A stretch of DNA of 64,000 bases from Okapia johnstoni (GCA_024291935.2 CM044322.1:71105405-71169404); one strand, 5' to 3'. Counted from the first letter of the stretch, positions 11,199 to 22,289 are shown. A program made the numbers and translations. The notes: generated by a model not told the origin, from the sequence alone.

Positions 11199-12599
11199 CC
11201 TTGTAGATAGTTGTGTAGAGTCCAAGACCGGGAGGGGCAGGAGCCGAGGGTCAAGGGCTGGAAGGGAGTGAAGCAGGGCTCTGGCCTTATCAAGAGTCCA
11301 GCTAGAAGTCCTCCTATCCCTTCCAGGGAGTCTTCTCCCCAGTTCAGGCTCTGCCCTGTGGTGCTCCCAGGAAAGGAGCCACAGGGGCAGGTACACTCCA
11401 GGCTTGAGACCCAGACTCAAACTGACAATTCTCCCGTCCCTTACTTACCACCCCTCTCAGTGTCCAGAGGATGACATATGTTCTTCCCTTGATGTTCAGA
11501 AGTGTGGTCACACTGAGTGTATTGGCTGGCCAGCCTTGGGAGGATCTGACCACACGTGTGTACAAGCTCTTGGCCACATCATTTGAAGTGCTTGAAATAT
11601 GTACATTTCCTGTGCCAAGGATGATGGAGGTTGGCTTTACTGGGGGTCTTTGGAGATTAGCCCAGTCACCTAGGACTTCCTCCCTGGGCTCAGCTCTGGA
11701 GGAAATCTGGAAGCTGGCACAGGTGGGAGTAAGAACACTCTGCTCCATCCTCTGGGAGGATGCAGCCTCAGGGCAGCCAGGCAGGACTTTTCAAACCGCT
11801 CTGGTGAGAGCCTCATTCACCTTGAGGCTAGCCCTGTGGAGCCAGCGAGGGGCTTCCTGAGTAAAAACCTCCAAAAGGTGATCGATTCTCAAGCCCAGAG
11901 ACCAAGATGGCAGCTGCCAGCTAACTTTCCCTTCAAATTCAGACACCTGGGTTGTCGCAGTGAAGGGCCGGCTTCCTGACCACACAGAGGGTCCAAGAGG
12001 CTCCTCTCTGCTGCCTGCATCCACCACTCCCCATCCAGGCCCTCTCCCCAGATAAAAGGCTTCTTGTGCAAAAATCTCCAATCTGAAGTGCTGGAAATCC
12101 TAAAAGCTGACTGCATCAGGCATGTGTCATAAATATTTATGCTGCTATTGACACGTGTCAGAGTGTACGTGTGTATGCCGGGGAAGGCCTGCTGATGGAC
12201 ACCGAGAGCAGACTTCAGGTCAGTGAAAGGCAGACATCCTAACCCTGAGCGAGCATCATCCGGGGGCACCATGTGTGGTGGGCTTGCGCCTATAGACTGG
12301 ATCGAGCAGGGACAGGGTGGCCACCGTCAGGGATGCTGTTACGGAGCTCTGAACAGGGTGGGAAGGTGGAATCCACACCCCACAGCCCACTCCAGGGCAC
12401 CAGTGCTGCGACTCTGTGGACTACAGACGGTCACTGTGCGTCCCACTTGATTACACATGGGGGCCCAGGAGTCAAGCTCCACGTGCCCAGCACCAAGAAA
12501 CAGCTTTCACAGAAGTCACCTTCTTGTGTTCTCCTCAATGCCTTGAGGTGGGAGTCAACCACTCCCTCGGCTCACACAGAAGAATGAGATTCAGAATGC
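11199..12599. other. Non-coding DNA, nothing recognised
   Basis: This is mixed-composition DNA with overlapping ORFs on both strands (longest about 134 codons on the minus strand, 11344-11748), none with a domain or codon pattern I can support. No interspersed repeat could be assigned. Confidence 0.4.
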
Positions 12600-13335
12600 T
12601 CACATGACTTGTCTGTTAGCTGCAGAGCTGAGATTCAGGTTCACGCTATTGGCTCCAAGATCAGGGTTCTTTTCTCTGCGACAGCTGCCAGTCAGCCCGC
12701 ACGCTTCAGGCCCTGGCTATGTCCCAGCCCTGTCTGTAGGGGCAGACCACGCGCATCCCGGCTATGTGCTCTGCAGACGGGCGGGGGCGCTGTGCGCTGT
12801 GTGCCCAGCAGACCTGGAAGGAGACGCGCCACGACTAGGGGCACAGCGCCGGGAAGGCGGCAAGGCCGGGTCAGCTGGTGACCGCCCCGTGCACACATGG
12901 CCCAAACAGGAGACCCCACACATGGCCCAAACAGGAGACCCGGAGCCATCCTCTCCTGTCCTTCCAGAGCAGGCTCACCCACTCACCCAGGAGAGTGGGA
13001 AGGGCGACTGTCCTTCGTCTTTGATCTTGAACGTTGCTGAGCCTCGCGGAGCTTCTGCCTGCTGGGCTGTCGATCTGCAACGTGGAGCTACACGCGGCCT
13101 ACCCCCTGCAGGGACGCCGTGAGGCGTGAGCCGGAGCTTGCGTTCCCGGCCTCAGTCCGCGGGTGGAGGAGCCGTGGCCAGCTAGCAAGGGACCGGGAAC
13201 CGACCTGAGTCCTCCCCCTCTCTCCCCAGCGTCCGCCTCTGTCTGGCCGGGGCTGCCTCCTCCACGCGCCTGCCCTGACTGTGCCTCCCCATCCCCCATC
13301 TGGAGCAGCCCCCAGCACTGGTCCAACTCCACCCA
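12600..13335. other. CpG-enriched, GC-rich stretch without recognised gene
   Basis: CpG dinucleotides are much denser here than in neighbouring DNA, chiefly at 12.74-12.89 kb and 13.05-13.29 kb. The ORF at 12604-13122 (172 codons, plus) is open because the region is GC-rich. It has no recognisable domain and contains a tandem repeat. A weak CpG island or an unannotated promoter is possible, but no TATA, Inr or exon structure can be claimed. Confidence 0.4.
12893..12942. repeat. 25-bp tandem duplication
   Basis: Two adjacent 25-mers (ACACATGGCCCAAACAGGAG plus ACCC and one variable base) differ only at the last base (C versus G). This suggests a recent local duplication. Confidence 0.9.
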
Positions 13336-13750
13336 TCCCTAAGGATCCCACCTTTTCCTTCTCAACTTCTTCATCTCCTCCTTCCCCAAAGTCTTAGTGA
13401 TATTTCTGAGGTTACAGTACAGTCCCTGCCCTGCTTGATTGTGAACTCTCTGGATCTCATGTCGAGTCCAGGGCCCTGAGAGCAGCAATGAGTCACCCCG
13501 CTCCTGAGTATCCCTCCCAGCACCAAGCCCAGAGCAGGGCACACCTGTGGGAGGAAAAACAGAGGCGCAGGGTTTTCCCACGGGCCTTTACCCTGCCGGG
13601 CACGGGGCCAGGGTAGGGATAGGAGCTGAAAGAGGCTGGGAGAGACAGACAACGAGAAGCAATTATAATGCCAGGTGACAAGGCTGCGATATGGCTTGTG
13701 CACTGGGTTCTTGGGAGCACAAAGGAAGTCAGTGACTGAGTCTGTGTTGA

Positions 13751-13804
13751 GGGAGGGTCGGAAGTGGCTGGGAGAGAAAGGGGAGGAGGAAGGGAGGGAG
13801 GCGG
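13751..13804 (+). repeat. G-rich polypurine tract
   Basis: Runs of G separated by A/C and short spacers (GGGAGGG, GGGGAGGAGG, GGGAGGGAGGCGGG) form a purine-rich strand that could adopt a G-quadruplex or triplex. One loop exceeds 7 nt, so the quadruplex potential is moderate. Confidence 0.5.
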
Positions 13805-14277
13805 GAACTCTGGATTCCAGCTAAGAAGTGTAATGGAGAGGAAAGGACTTTCTCTCATCTTTGCCTCTAGCAGACTCAAAGGGGAAAAGGGGCCTTGCCT
13901 CTGATTGACAGGCTAGCAGAATTTGCCTCCTATGTAGCTGCAGCCCAGGTTAGGCAAGGCTGGTAGGAGATTCCTTAGACCCTGTCCACATGGCAGATGT
14001 CATGGAAGATAATCTGAAGAACCTGATCCACCCAGCGTCAGGCTGGGTGGGCCCAGTGAGAAAGCTGTGTACTGAGGGCCGCTGCTCAGGACCCTTGCTC
14101 TCCTGGAGTGGCCTCTGTGCCTACCCCTGGGACTCCCAGCCTCTTGCAGTGCTGGCTAAAGGCCCCTGAGTGCCTGAGGAGTCACAACAGACTTGATATT
14201 GGCAGGAGGCAGCTCCCACCTACCCTGCCTTTTCCCTTGGGTGGGAGAGTGGTCTCTTCAAGGTGAGACTCTGTAAG

Positions 14278-14500
14278 GTGTGGTGTAGTGGGCCGCTGTC
14301 AGGATTTAGAGCCCATAGTCCTAGGTTCGAACACTCGCTCTTCCATTTGCTGGCTGTGTGACCGTGGGAAAGTCATTTCCTCTTTCTAAGGTCTGAGTCT
14401 TCATTGAGAAAAGGCTGCAGGACAGCCCACCTCACTGAGGACTTGTGTGGTTAAATGAGATGCTGTCTGTGAAGGCACCCGGCATGGAGCATGGACTCCA
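14278..14500 (+). mobile_element. MIR SINE
   Basis: MIR hallmarks occur in order: GTGTAGTGGG, CCTAGGTTCGAACACTCGCT, TTTGCTGGCTGTGTGACCGT, GGAAAGTCATTTCCTCTTTC, then GGTTAAATGAGATGCTGT. It is nearly full-length and very old. Confidence 0.9.
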
Positions 14501-15427
14501 CGCAGACTGAGCAAAGCTTTGCTGTTCACACCCGACACGGGCACGGCTCCCTGCTGGCGGCCCCGTTACCCACCCTTCTGCCCCCTCTGACTTTCTGAAG
14601 GGAAGTCGCTGAGGTCTGGTCCTGGTGCTCCATCATAGCAGCAGCGATGCCTGTAAGACTGCGTAGGCGGGTGCGACACTACCCGGAGGCAGGCAGCTTC
14701 CTGGGCCTCACTGGCCCTGCCAACCTGTAGTATCTGGAAAACTTTGTGCAGGTTTGTCTGCGATGTTGCCCAGTCTGCCAGCTGGTGCTAGCAGGGTGGC
14801 CCTGGGTGTGTGGTGGTCCCCGAGGCTCCTGGCCTGAAGCCCCCAGACCTAGGAGAACACATATGGTCCTGAGAGGCGTGGTTGGCAGGGGAGGGTGGGA
14901 GGGAGTCAGGGGGCCTCAGAGGCCCCAGAGGAGTTCACCCCATCTTCAAGCCCCAGAAAGTCACCAGGACAGCCAACAAGAGGACCTGGAGATCCACACC
15001 GTCCCCTGCCCTCACCAGGGCCCCTCTAGAAGATCTGCCAGGTGTACAGTTGCCACAAGATGCCTGCTTCTGTTGCCCCCAATGCAGGATCTGGGCCGCA
15101 GTCCAAGCCAGGGAATTTTAACTCCTATACAGAAAACCTGCTGGTTGGTTATCTAGTGCAACCCCTCACCTTACAAACAAGGAAAATGAAATCCAGAGAG
15201 TAGAGTGACTCTCCTAGGAGCCTAGGCAGGACTGCGGTGGTCAGGATGACAGCAGATGCCTCTTGGCTCAGGGCGTAGCCTCTGGAAGCTGCCTCACGCA
15301 GGCCACACGCTGCAGGCATGAAGCTGCGCCTGACACACCGAGCCTCTGTCCAACTGGGGCTGAGGCTCCCACGGGTAGATGGTGAGAGGACGCTGAGCCA
15401 GGACCTTTGCTTTGCTTACCTGTAGCC
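14501..15427. other. Non-coding DNA with a G-quadruplex candidate
   Basis: No repeat or exon is recognised except the G-rich motif at 14888-14913. The ORF at 14746-15156 (136 codons, plus) has no recognised domain and crosses the G-rich motif. I do not call it a gene. Confidence 0.4.
14888..14913 (+). other. Canonical G-quadruplex motif
   Basis: GGGGAGGGTGGGAGGG at 14888-14903 has four G-tracts with single-base loops, followed six bases on by another GGGGG. Short loops are the class that folds most stably in vitro. It is not inside a recognised repeat. Confidence 0.75.
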
Positions 15428-15632
15428 CAGGGCTTCCCAGGTGGCTCAGTGGTAAAGAATCTGCCTGCCAATGCAGGCGATGTGGGCTCGATCCCTGGGT
15501 CGGGAAGATCCCCTGGAGGAGGAAATGGTAACCCACTCCAGCTCTTGTCTGGAGAATTCAATGGACAGAGGAGCCCAGTGGGCTACAGTCCATGGGGTCG
15601 CAAAGAGTCAGACAGGACTGAGTGCTGCTTGA
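15428..15632 (+). mobile_element. Bov-tA SINE
   Basis: The copy runs from GGCTTCCCAGGTGGCTCAGT through the B-box region GGCTCGATCCCTGGGTCGGG to GGTCGCAAAGAGTCAGACAG. The head-body order is typical and the divergence low to moderate. Confidence 0.94.
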
Positions 15633-15949
15633 GTACATGGTAGGTGTTCACTGGACAGTCAACAAATGAATGAGTGAGAAAGTGACCACTGGGATCTCTG
15701 AGAGAAGCAGATGACACTCTCAAATCAGGAGAGTTTGAGGAACTTTTAATGAAGGGACTGCTTAGAGAGGTGCGGCCAGCTGTGAGGAGAGCATGGATGT
15801 GGGGGGCACATGGGGGCTCTGATGGTCCCCCGGAAGGGGCAAAGGGGGAGCTGCAAGTTGTTAGCAGCCTGTGTAAGGAGAAGCCCATGGAGATGGCTGC
15901 CCGGAGAGGGGCTGTGATCTCAGGGGAGGAGTGGCCAGCCTGAGGCAGC

Positions 15950-16110
15950 ACCGCGGAGCAGGGCTGGGAATGAGGGCCCCGCCCTGCGCTCCCAACCTCT
16001 GATACCTGCCGGGGCTCCCCGGAGCCAACACAGCGGGCGCCTGGCGGGGCGGAGGTCCTGGTGGAGAAGAGCTCTCCGTCTGGCCGACCGGAAACCAGCC
16101 CTCCCAGGCT
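15950..16110. other. CpG-dense patch
   Basis: CpGs cluster at CACCGCGGAGCAG, GCCGGGGCTCCCCGGAGCC (a GC-rich inverted repeat) and GCGGGCGCCTGGCGGGGCGG. The last contains an Sp1-like GGGGCGG. It is short (about 160 bp) and has no adjacent recognised exon, so promoter activity is only a possibility. Confidence 0.4.
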
Positions 16111-16234
16111 GGAGAAGCCCCTTCTCTCTCTGGTTGTTCTGCTTCGCCTGTGACCCCACGGGAGCCCTAAGGTCTCCAGGAACGGGGGGCTGTGTCCTCG
16201 GCTGCCTCTGCCCCTCTGCCTCCTTCTCCCTGCA

Positions 16235-16447
16235 AGTCAGGGCCGCTCAGCCTTGGCACGGCTAACATTTGGGAGCAGATCATTCTTACCGTGGGGGCGG
16301 CGTTGCGGGGGGTTTAGCAGCATCCCTGGCCTCTGCCCATGAGACACCAGGAGCAATGCCAGGTGCCTCCACGACCAAAAATGTCTGCGGATGTTGCCAG
16401 ATGCACCCTGGCAGCAAAGTCGTCCCCAGTTGAGAACAAACGGCCTT
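16235..16447 (-). mobile_element. MER20 (hAT-Charlie MITE)
   Basis: The plus strand reads as the reverse complement of MER20: TAACATTTGGGAGCAGATCA, GTTTAGCAGCATCCCTGGCC, CGACCAAAAATGTCTGCGGA, then TCCCCAGTTGAGAAC. It is near full-length (about 210 bp). MER20 copies are known as enhancers in endometrium in some eutherians; that role is not shown for this one. Confidence 0.9.
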
Positions 16448-17292
16448 AAAGTGACTCTTCCCAGGGCAGACACCTGGGCCCAAGCCTGCTTTTTATACCG
16501 AAAATGAAAACGCTCTGTTTCCTGGCTTCCTAGGTACTCATCGGAGCTCTCAATTTTAAATCCAGTCAGTTACACAATTAGCACACGCAAACACAGCCAT
16601 TTGCAAGCATCAGCAGGCAGTAATTTTTGGAAAAGAGATACACAAGAATATATACATATACAATGGGAAGCTGTTTAAATACAGATAGGATGTATTTATT
16701 TATTCCTCACCTTGTTTCATAATGGATTTAAGGCAGCTTAAAGTAAATTAAAACAAGTGAGGGGAAATGAGACAAAGGGAAAATAGGAGCGTGCATTTTA
16801 GTTGGAGGTTCGTAACCAATTGCCCGAAATGAAGGATTATGTGCTTGCTAAAGACGGGCCACACATTCAGCTCCATGCTGTTAGTACCCAACTCCAAAAG
16901 GGAAGCAGGACCAGTGACAGTGCCTGTGGGGAGGTGTTCATCACCAGCCCCTCAGCTCAGCTGCCCTGACATCTGCTGTTTCATGGTGACCTGTCACGGG
17001 GCTGGCAGCACCTGCTGTAGGTGGCGGGATTAGCAGCATCCCTGTGGCAGGCGGTCCAGCAGGTCAGGGTCCAGCCTTGAACTTGCCTGGGAGGAACTTC
17101 TGAGGTGCCCAGGCTGGGCCCCAGATTTTTAGGAGCCGGAGGCAGAGCAGATAGGGCTGTCTTCCTGCTGGCTCCCAGGACTGGCGTGGAGCTCTGCCCT
17201 TCTAAGTGTTATCATAGCTCTTCAGCATCTTATCTGTCTCACTTTGGGGCTGAGGGCATGATACCCATTTTATGGATAAAAATAATAATGAA
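16448..17292. other. Non-coding DNA, nothing firm
   Basis: An AT-rich part (16.5-16.8 kb) precedes mixed DNA to 17.29 kb. The segment around 16690-16770 looks constrained or repeat-like, but I cannot name a family. Confidence 0.35.
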
Positions 17293-17353
17293 TGTTAATT
17301 AAGCACTTAATATGGACCAGTCCCTTTGTTATGTGTTTTATGTGCATTATCTC
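17293..17353 (-). mobile_element. MIR, right part (interrupted)
   Basis: GTTAATTAAGCACTTAATAT, then ATGTGTTTTATGTGCATTAT and CTC is the antisense MIR tail. The element resumes at 17887 after an L1 insertion. TTATCTC occurs at 17347-17353 and again at 17887-17893. Confidence 0.75.
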
Positions 17354-17886
17354 TTTTAAAAATTTTACTTTTTATTGAAGTATGCTGCTGCTGCTGCTAA
17401 GTTACTTCAGTCGTGTCCGACTCTGTGCGACCCCGTAGACGGCAGCCCACCAGGCTCCCCCGTCCCTGGGATTCTCCAGGCAAGAACACTGGAGTGGGTT
17501 GCCATTTCCTTCTCCAATGCATGAAAGTGAAAAGTCAAAGTGAAGTCGCTCAGTCATATCCGACTCTTAGCGACCCCATAGACTGCAGTCTACCAGGCTC
17601 CTCCATCCTTGGGATTTTCCAGGCAAGAGTCCTGGAGTGGGTTGCCACTGCCTTCTCTTATTGAAGTATAGTTGATTTATACTGTATTAATCTCTGCTGC
17701 ACCACAAAGTGACTCAGTTATATGCATATATACATCCTTTTTAATTATTCTCTTCCATTAAGGTTTATCCCAGAACACTGGATACAGCTCCCTGTCCTGT
17801 ACAGTAGGACCTTGTTATTTATCCATTCTATATATAGTAGTTTGCATGTACTAACCCCAAAACCCCAGTCCATCTCTCTCCCTACG
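17354..17886 (-). mobile_element. L1 3'UTR insertion (ruminant/artiodactyl L1)
   Basis: The plus strand is the reverse complement of an L1 3' end: a T-rich start, TATTGAAGTATAGTTGATTT, then CTGCTGCACCACAAAGTGAC, GTACAGTAGGACCTTGTTAT and ATATATAGTAGTTTGCATGT. It is a 5'-truncated insertion inside a MIR, flanked by a short direct repeat (TTATCTC), and is itself split by a SINE dimer. Confidence 0.85.
17384..17657 (-). mobile_element. BovA dimer SINE (BovA2-like) with 12-bp TSD
   Basis: Two Bov-A units run in tandem on the minus strand, joined by GAGAAGGAAATGG/TTTCACTTTCATGC-type linkers, with a (GCT)n stretch at the 3' tail (left). The target-site duplication TTATTGAAGTAT lies at 17372-17383 and 17658-17669, so the insertion is clean and inside the L1 3'UTR. 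Confidence 0.95.
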
Positions 17887-18062
17887 TTATCTCATTTAGT
17901 CTTCACAGTAACCCCATGAGACCAGCATAGGTGAGAAAACTGAGGCTTCCAGATGGAAAACTGGGGTTTACAACATGAAAAGCGATATCCCAGAGCTAGT
18001 AAGCAATGAGACAGGGACTGAAACCCAACCTAGCCTTACTCTGGAGCCCACGAGCAGGTGAT
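17887..18062 (-). mobile_element. MIR, left part (interrupted)
   Basis: Antisense MIR continues: TTATCTCATTTAGTCTTCAC, AGTAACCCCATGAGA, GTGAGAAAACTGAGG, GAGCTAGTAAGCAATGAGAC, then GACTGAAACCCAACC. It joins 17293-17353 as one original element. Confidence 0.85.
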
Positions 18063-18634
18063 CCGATTCTCTCGCCTCTACTGGGAAGACTGGAGGTCAG
18101 AGAAGAAAAGGAGACGGATCCTAACCTGAGAGGCCAAGAGGGACAAAATTCCAATACAGAGTCCCGGGCAGTGTTTCCTCCACCCCAGGGAATCCCTGCC
18201 TCTATGCTCAGGGGGAAGAAAAAGCTTATTTTATGAGATGGGAACTGATCTTGTCTTTATTTTAAAATTAGATGTTCATTGTGGATTTTTTTTGCATTAA
18301 TTTTGATCTTTAAAAGTATTACATTGAAATATTCATATTGGTGACTGAGTTTTTTGGCACTCCATTAAGTTTGCACATCTGGGGCAAGTATGTTACTCAC
18401 CTCACCCTAATCCTGGCTTCCAGAGACCCCGACACTGAGTACCCCCAACATTCCCTCATTCAGCCCCCATTTCCTCGTCACATGGGAAGAAATAGCCATC
18501 TCTTCTCTGCCTGACAAACAAGGCCGAAATGAGAACCAAGGGGAGAAGAGGCCAAAAAAGCAAACTGCAAGGGTCTGTTTCTTCGAAGCATGCCAGATAC
18601 TCCCAAACTTCACAGTCTTCACCCTGCCACACCA
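18063..18634. other. Non-coding DNA, nothing recognised
   Basis: A mixed stretch with a T-rich AT block at 18.24-18.37 kb. Opposing short ORFs carry no recognisable domain. Confidence 0.4.
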
Positions 18635-18765
18635 GCAAGGATCATCACCCCATGTTATAGATGGAGAAACTGAGGTTCGAGGTCAGAGTTACTCACCTAA
18701 GGTCATACAACCAGGCTGGACTCACGGTGCAAGGCTTCATCCACAGTGCCCCCTGCTTCTTGGCC
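18635..18765 (-). mobile_element. MIR fragment
   Basis: ATGTTATAGATGGAGAAACT, a GAGGTTCGAGGTCAGA segment and CTCACCTAAGGTCATACAAC match the antisense MIR core. Confidence 0.75.
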
Positions 18766-19282
18766 CTGGGTTCCTCTTGTCTGGTGGAGAGCATGGGTTA
18801 GGTGGTCCCTGATCATTCACTTGTCTCTTCAGGAGTCTGAAAGCCGCCTCCTCAGGGTGTGAAAGTCAATCCAGTTCAATCTGTGGCAAAAGCAAGTGGA
18901 CTCTTTGGAGAAAATATAAGATGTTGTCTGAGTTAATAAGGTAACAATTTAATATGTTTCTCTTGCCTTCCCTCAGCCTCCTCCATCTTAAACAAGCTAG
19001 CAAGTGTTCACAGTTTGCCTTTAAGTAATTGAGGGAAGGCATTTGAAATTCCCATCTCCTCGGCTCCCCAACCAGCAATGTTTCTTGTCACTGGCTAACA
19101 GCATTTAAAATATTTACAGCCCTTTCTTTACCTTGGGGTGTATCAGAATAAATCATTGTTACCACCAATAAATCAAAAATTAATCTCCAGAAAGCTCTAT
19201 GCCTGTCCTATCCCTCAAATAGCAAGTAGCAGAATCTATCCAAGCAACTTGGCATCAACAGAATTGGTGTTTCCCCAGCATG
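18766..19282. other. Non-coding DNA, nothing recognised
   Basis: AT-rich single-copy-looking sequence. No gene or repeat could be assigned. Confidence 0.35.
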
Positions 19283-19560
19283 CCTGCAATGCAGGAGACC
19301 CCAGTTTGATTCCTGGGTCGGGAAGATCCACGGAAGAAGGGATAGGCTACCCACTCCAGTATTCTTGGGCTTCCCTTGTGGCTCAGCTAATAAAGAATCC
19401 TCCTGCGATACAGGAGACCCAGGTTAGATCCTTGGGTTGGGAAGATCCCCTGGAGAAGGAAAAGACTACCCACTTCAGTGTTCTGGCCTGGAAAATTCCA
19501 TGGACTGTATAGTCCGTGGGGTCTCAAAGAGTCGGACACGACTGAGCGACTTTCACTTGA
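19283..19560 (+). mobile_element. Bov-tA3-like dimeric SINE
   Basis: A partial first unit (TGCAATGCAGGAGACCCCAG to CCACTCCAGTATTCTTG) leads directly into a full second unit beginning GGGCTTCCCTTGTGGCTCAG and ending CGACTGAGCGACTTTCACTT. The TATTCTTGGGCTTCCC junction is a known ruminant SINE dimer junction, so it is one element rather than two insertions. Confidence 0.9.
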
Positions 19561-21229
19561 CTTCACAGCATTTCTAGGGAGAAAGTAAATCTAAGGCAAA
19601 GGGAGCAAGGGCCCCACACTGCCTGCTGGTGGGGCTGCTCCAGGGCCAGCGACCCAGCAATGGGGCTGGGCCTGTCTCGGGAGCCCTTGCTGACCTTAAC
19701 CCCTGGCTCCTCAGCCCTGATTATCATACCAAACCCTCCCAGACACCATAGCTCTCTTTCATCCTTAAAAGTCCTCTTTCCTCCTGCAGAAAGTACCTCC
19801 TCCATTGCTAATTTTTTTCTTCATTATTTTCTTTTCCACCAGTTAGATGTCCCTTCTCGCATCTTTTCAGTCCCTCTCTTTTCTCTCTTATCCAACCCTT
19901 TCCTAAAACTCTGTTGAAGTTTTTCTCTCCCTTTCCCTTTCCTGTTCCTTTGAAAGCTCCCTCCCTCCTTTTCCCACTTTTCTTTCTTGTCTTGGATTTC
20001 AGGATAGAACAGTTAGACATCTAGCATGTGCACTATGTATGAGCTCTGTACAATGCTGGGGAGGAATAAATTTCAGGAAGTCTGTACAGCATCTATGCCC
20101 CACTAGTGCCTGACTCTCCTTTCTCCATCTTCTGCTCCTAGAACCTTTCTGTTAACTTCATATGTAACCTCGGCTCCCTAAACTATATGAAGGAAAATAC
20201 AAACAAAAGCTAAAATGAAACCTCTCGCCCTACCAGCACCTGCCAGCAGCAACCGAGTATGGCATGAGGTGGACAGCGGTTCGGGGCAGGGGTAAGAGTG
20301 CAGGCTGGGTATGCACTGGGGCTTTCCTCTGTGGTGCCCCTACTGTTTGCATGACTAGGTCCTTGATGAATGTAAAAGTGAATTCATTCACATTTCATGC
20401 TTTTTCCTCTACTTTTTCCTACCCTTAAATTCTGTACTTGAATAGACATTCTACATGCTTTCTAGTGATGAGGTTCCTTCTCAACTTGTTTTTATTTCTG
20501 TAGCTACCTGAACTTAGAGAATTTATATTTGTCATGACTATAAAATCATACGTGCTCATTGTTGCAAATTTGGAAATGGTAGAGAATTGCAAAGAAAAGG
20601 AAATTTTCCCATAATTCCGCCACATATAGATAACCACCATTATTAACATTTTGGTATATTTCATTCCATTTCTTTCCTATACATATGTGTATTTTTAATA
20701 AGGTTTTCACAGATCTATCATAATCGGAATATATTATGTAGGGTAGGGCCATACTGCAACAATAAAGATTACTCAAATTTTCCCATGCTTTAACACATTA
20801 GAAGTGATTTGTTGCTCCTGTAACAATCTTCGCTGATTATTTAGGTTTGTGTGGTGGCTTTGCTGCACAGAATCATTAAAGTCTGGAGCTCCTTCCATTG
20901 TGTGGTTCTGCTTTCTCCTTAAGGCCTTGTTATTGTCTTCAGTTCTCAAAAAGAGAAACAGAGAATGAAGGGGACTTAATCCACCTTGGCTCCAAGTAGC
21001 ACACACCACTTGTCCACTCATGTTCTACTGGTGGACCACTTAGTCATGTGTCCCCACCTAACACCAAGAGAGGCTGGGAGATGTAGTTCAGCCATAAGCT
21101 TGGCTACAATCCCGCTTCTGTTAAAAGAGGGACTAAACAGCCAGTGATGCTTCCCACAGTTTCTGTACGCTCCCCCACGTAGACTGCTCGCTGTGAAGGC
21201 CCGTGCTCTCACGCCTCAGGCCTTACACA
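19561..21229. other. Non-coding DNA, one possible ancient repeat
   Basis: No exon is recognised. 19.77-20.0 kb is strongly pyrimidine-rich. 20.54-20.78 kb (AATTCCGCCACATATAGATA, then ACCACCATTATTAACATTTT) resembles an ancient interspersed repeat whose family I cannot name. 21.03-21.17 kb likewise has a repeat-like flavour. Confidence 0.35.
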
Positions 21230-21440
21230 GGCATTTCCTTACACAGGCATTCACCCTCCTTTGCAGGTGCTGCCCCAGGGGTCAGAGCTCCCTTACCAGT
21301 TCTAACAAGCCTAGGCTGCCCTGGCTATTGTTACTCATCTGTGCTCTCTCATGTCACACAGTGGTGTTAAATGACTCAGTTGTCTCATTTAGACTGTGGG
21401 TTTCTTGAGGGCAGCATCTGAAACACAATTTCAGAAGTTA
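21230..21440 (+). mobile_element. Possible L2 fragment
   Basis: The sequence ends in TTTAGACTGTGGGTTTCTTG, AGGGCAGCATCTGAA, as in the L2 3' end (GACTGTAAGCTCCTTGAGGGC). Upstream similarity is weak. Confidence 0.4.
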
Positions 21441-22289
21441 ATAATTTTGTTGTTGAGTTCTTTTGCAAAATAGGTACTTAGATGTATTTGCTAAGCAAGA
21501 CAGGGAATACATAGGAGAAAAAGAGTGTGGACACTGGCCAGAACTGCAGAAGCATCAGAAATGAGCCCATGTGATGGAGCAGGTGTGAAGAGAGTGATGT
21601 GGTAGAGGATTTCAGGGCTGTGGGTGGTAGCATAGCTAGAGCGAAGGCCAGGAAAGAACTTTCATCAAGTGCTCTTCTAAGGTGACTCCTCATATGTCAT
21701 TTTTAAGGAAATGTGTTGATGTGATGACTAGACAACAACACAAAAACATTAGAGAAAACCAAGAGAAACAACCCTAAAACACTAAGAGAAAGTGGTACAC
21801 GGGCTTCCCAGCCCCTACCAGTCACCCAAATGGCCTCACCTCCACTCAGGCTTTGCTCCCCAAACCCTGCCCTTACAAGCAAGGTGGTAAAGTTTGTACG
21901 CACCTGCTTTCCTAGAGCTTAGAAGCTGGCTGTGCTTCTGGGTCCATGAGTCTGCCTGAGATCTCACAGTGGAGTGGTGGGAGCAGGTCAAAGTGGAAAT
22001 GGGTTTAGAAGATGTAGGTCTGATAAACGAAGTCTTTTCTTTTGAGCTTGGCTGTGAATAGAGGGGAAAGGGTACAACAGTAGCAGGAAAGGGACATGAG
22101 TTCAGTAAAGGGCTTTTGGAGGAGGTGAGGAAGCTGGTGGTAATCTTGTGTTTCTTTGGTTTGGTAGTAACTGGAGGGATTGGAGCATGTTTATATGCTG
22201 AAGGGGAGGAGCCAGCAGAGGTTAGAAATATAGGAGAGAGAAACTGGACCCATCAAAATGAAAAACAGGTGTCTCTTTGAAAGACACCT
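21441..22289. other. Non-coding DNA, nothing recognised
   Basis: Purine-rich stretches alternate with mixed sequence. No domain, exon or assigned repeat. Confidence 0.35.

Noticed and set aside
12604..13122. 172-codon plus-strand ORF in CpG-rich DNA
   Set aside because: GC-rich DNA has few stops; overlaps other ORFs on both strands, contains a 25 bp tandem repeat that shifts frame, and shows no domain.
15428..15500. tRNA gene-like A and B boxes (and in all other Bov-tA heads)
   Set aside because: They are the tRNA-Glu-derived heads of SINEs: no anticodon stem integrity or mature tRNA end, and followed by the Bov-A body.
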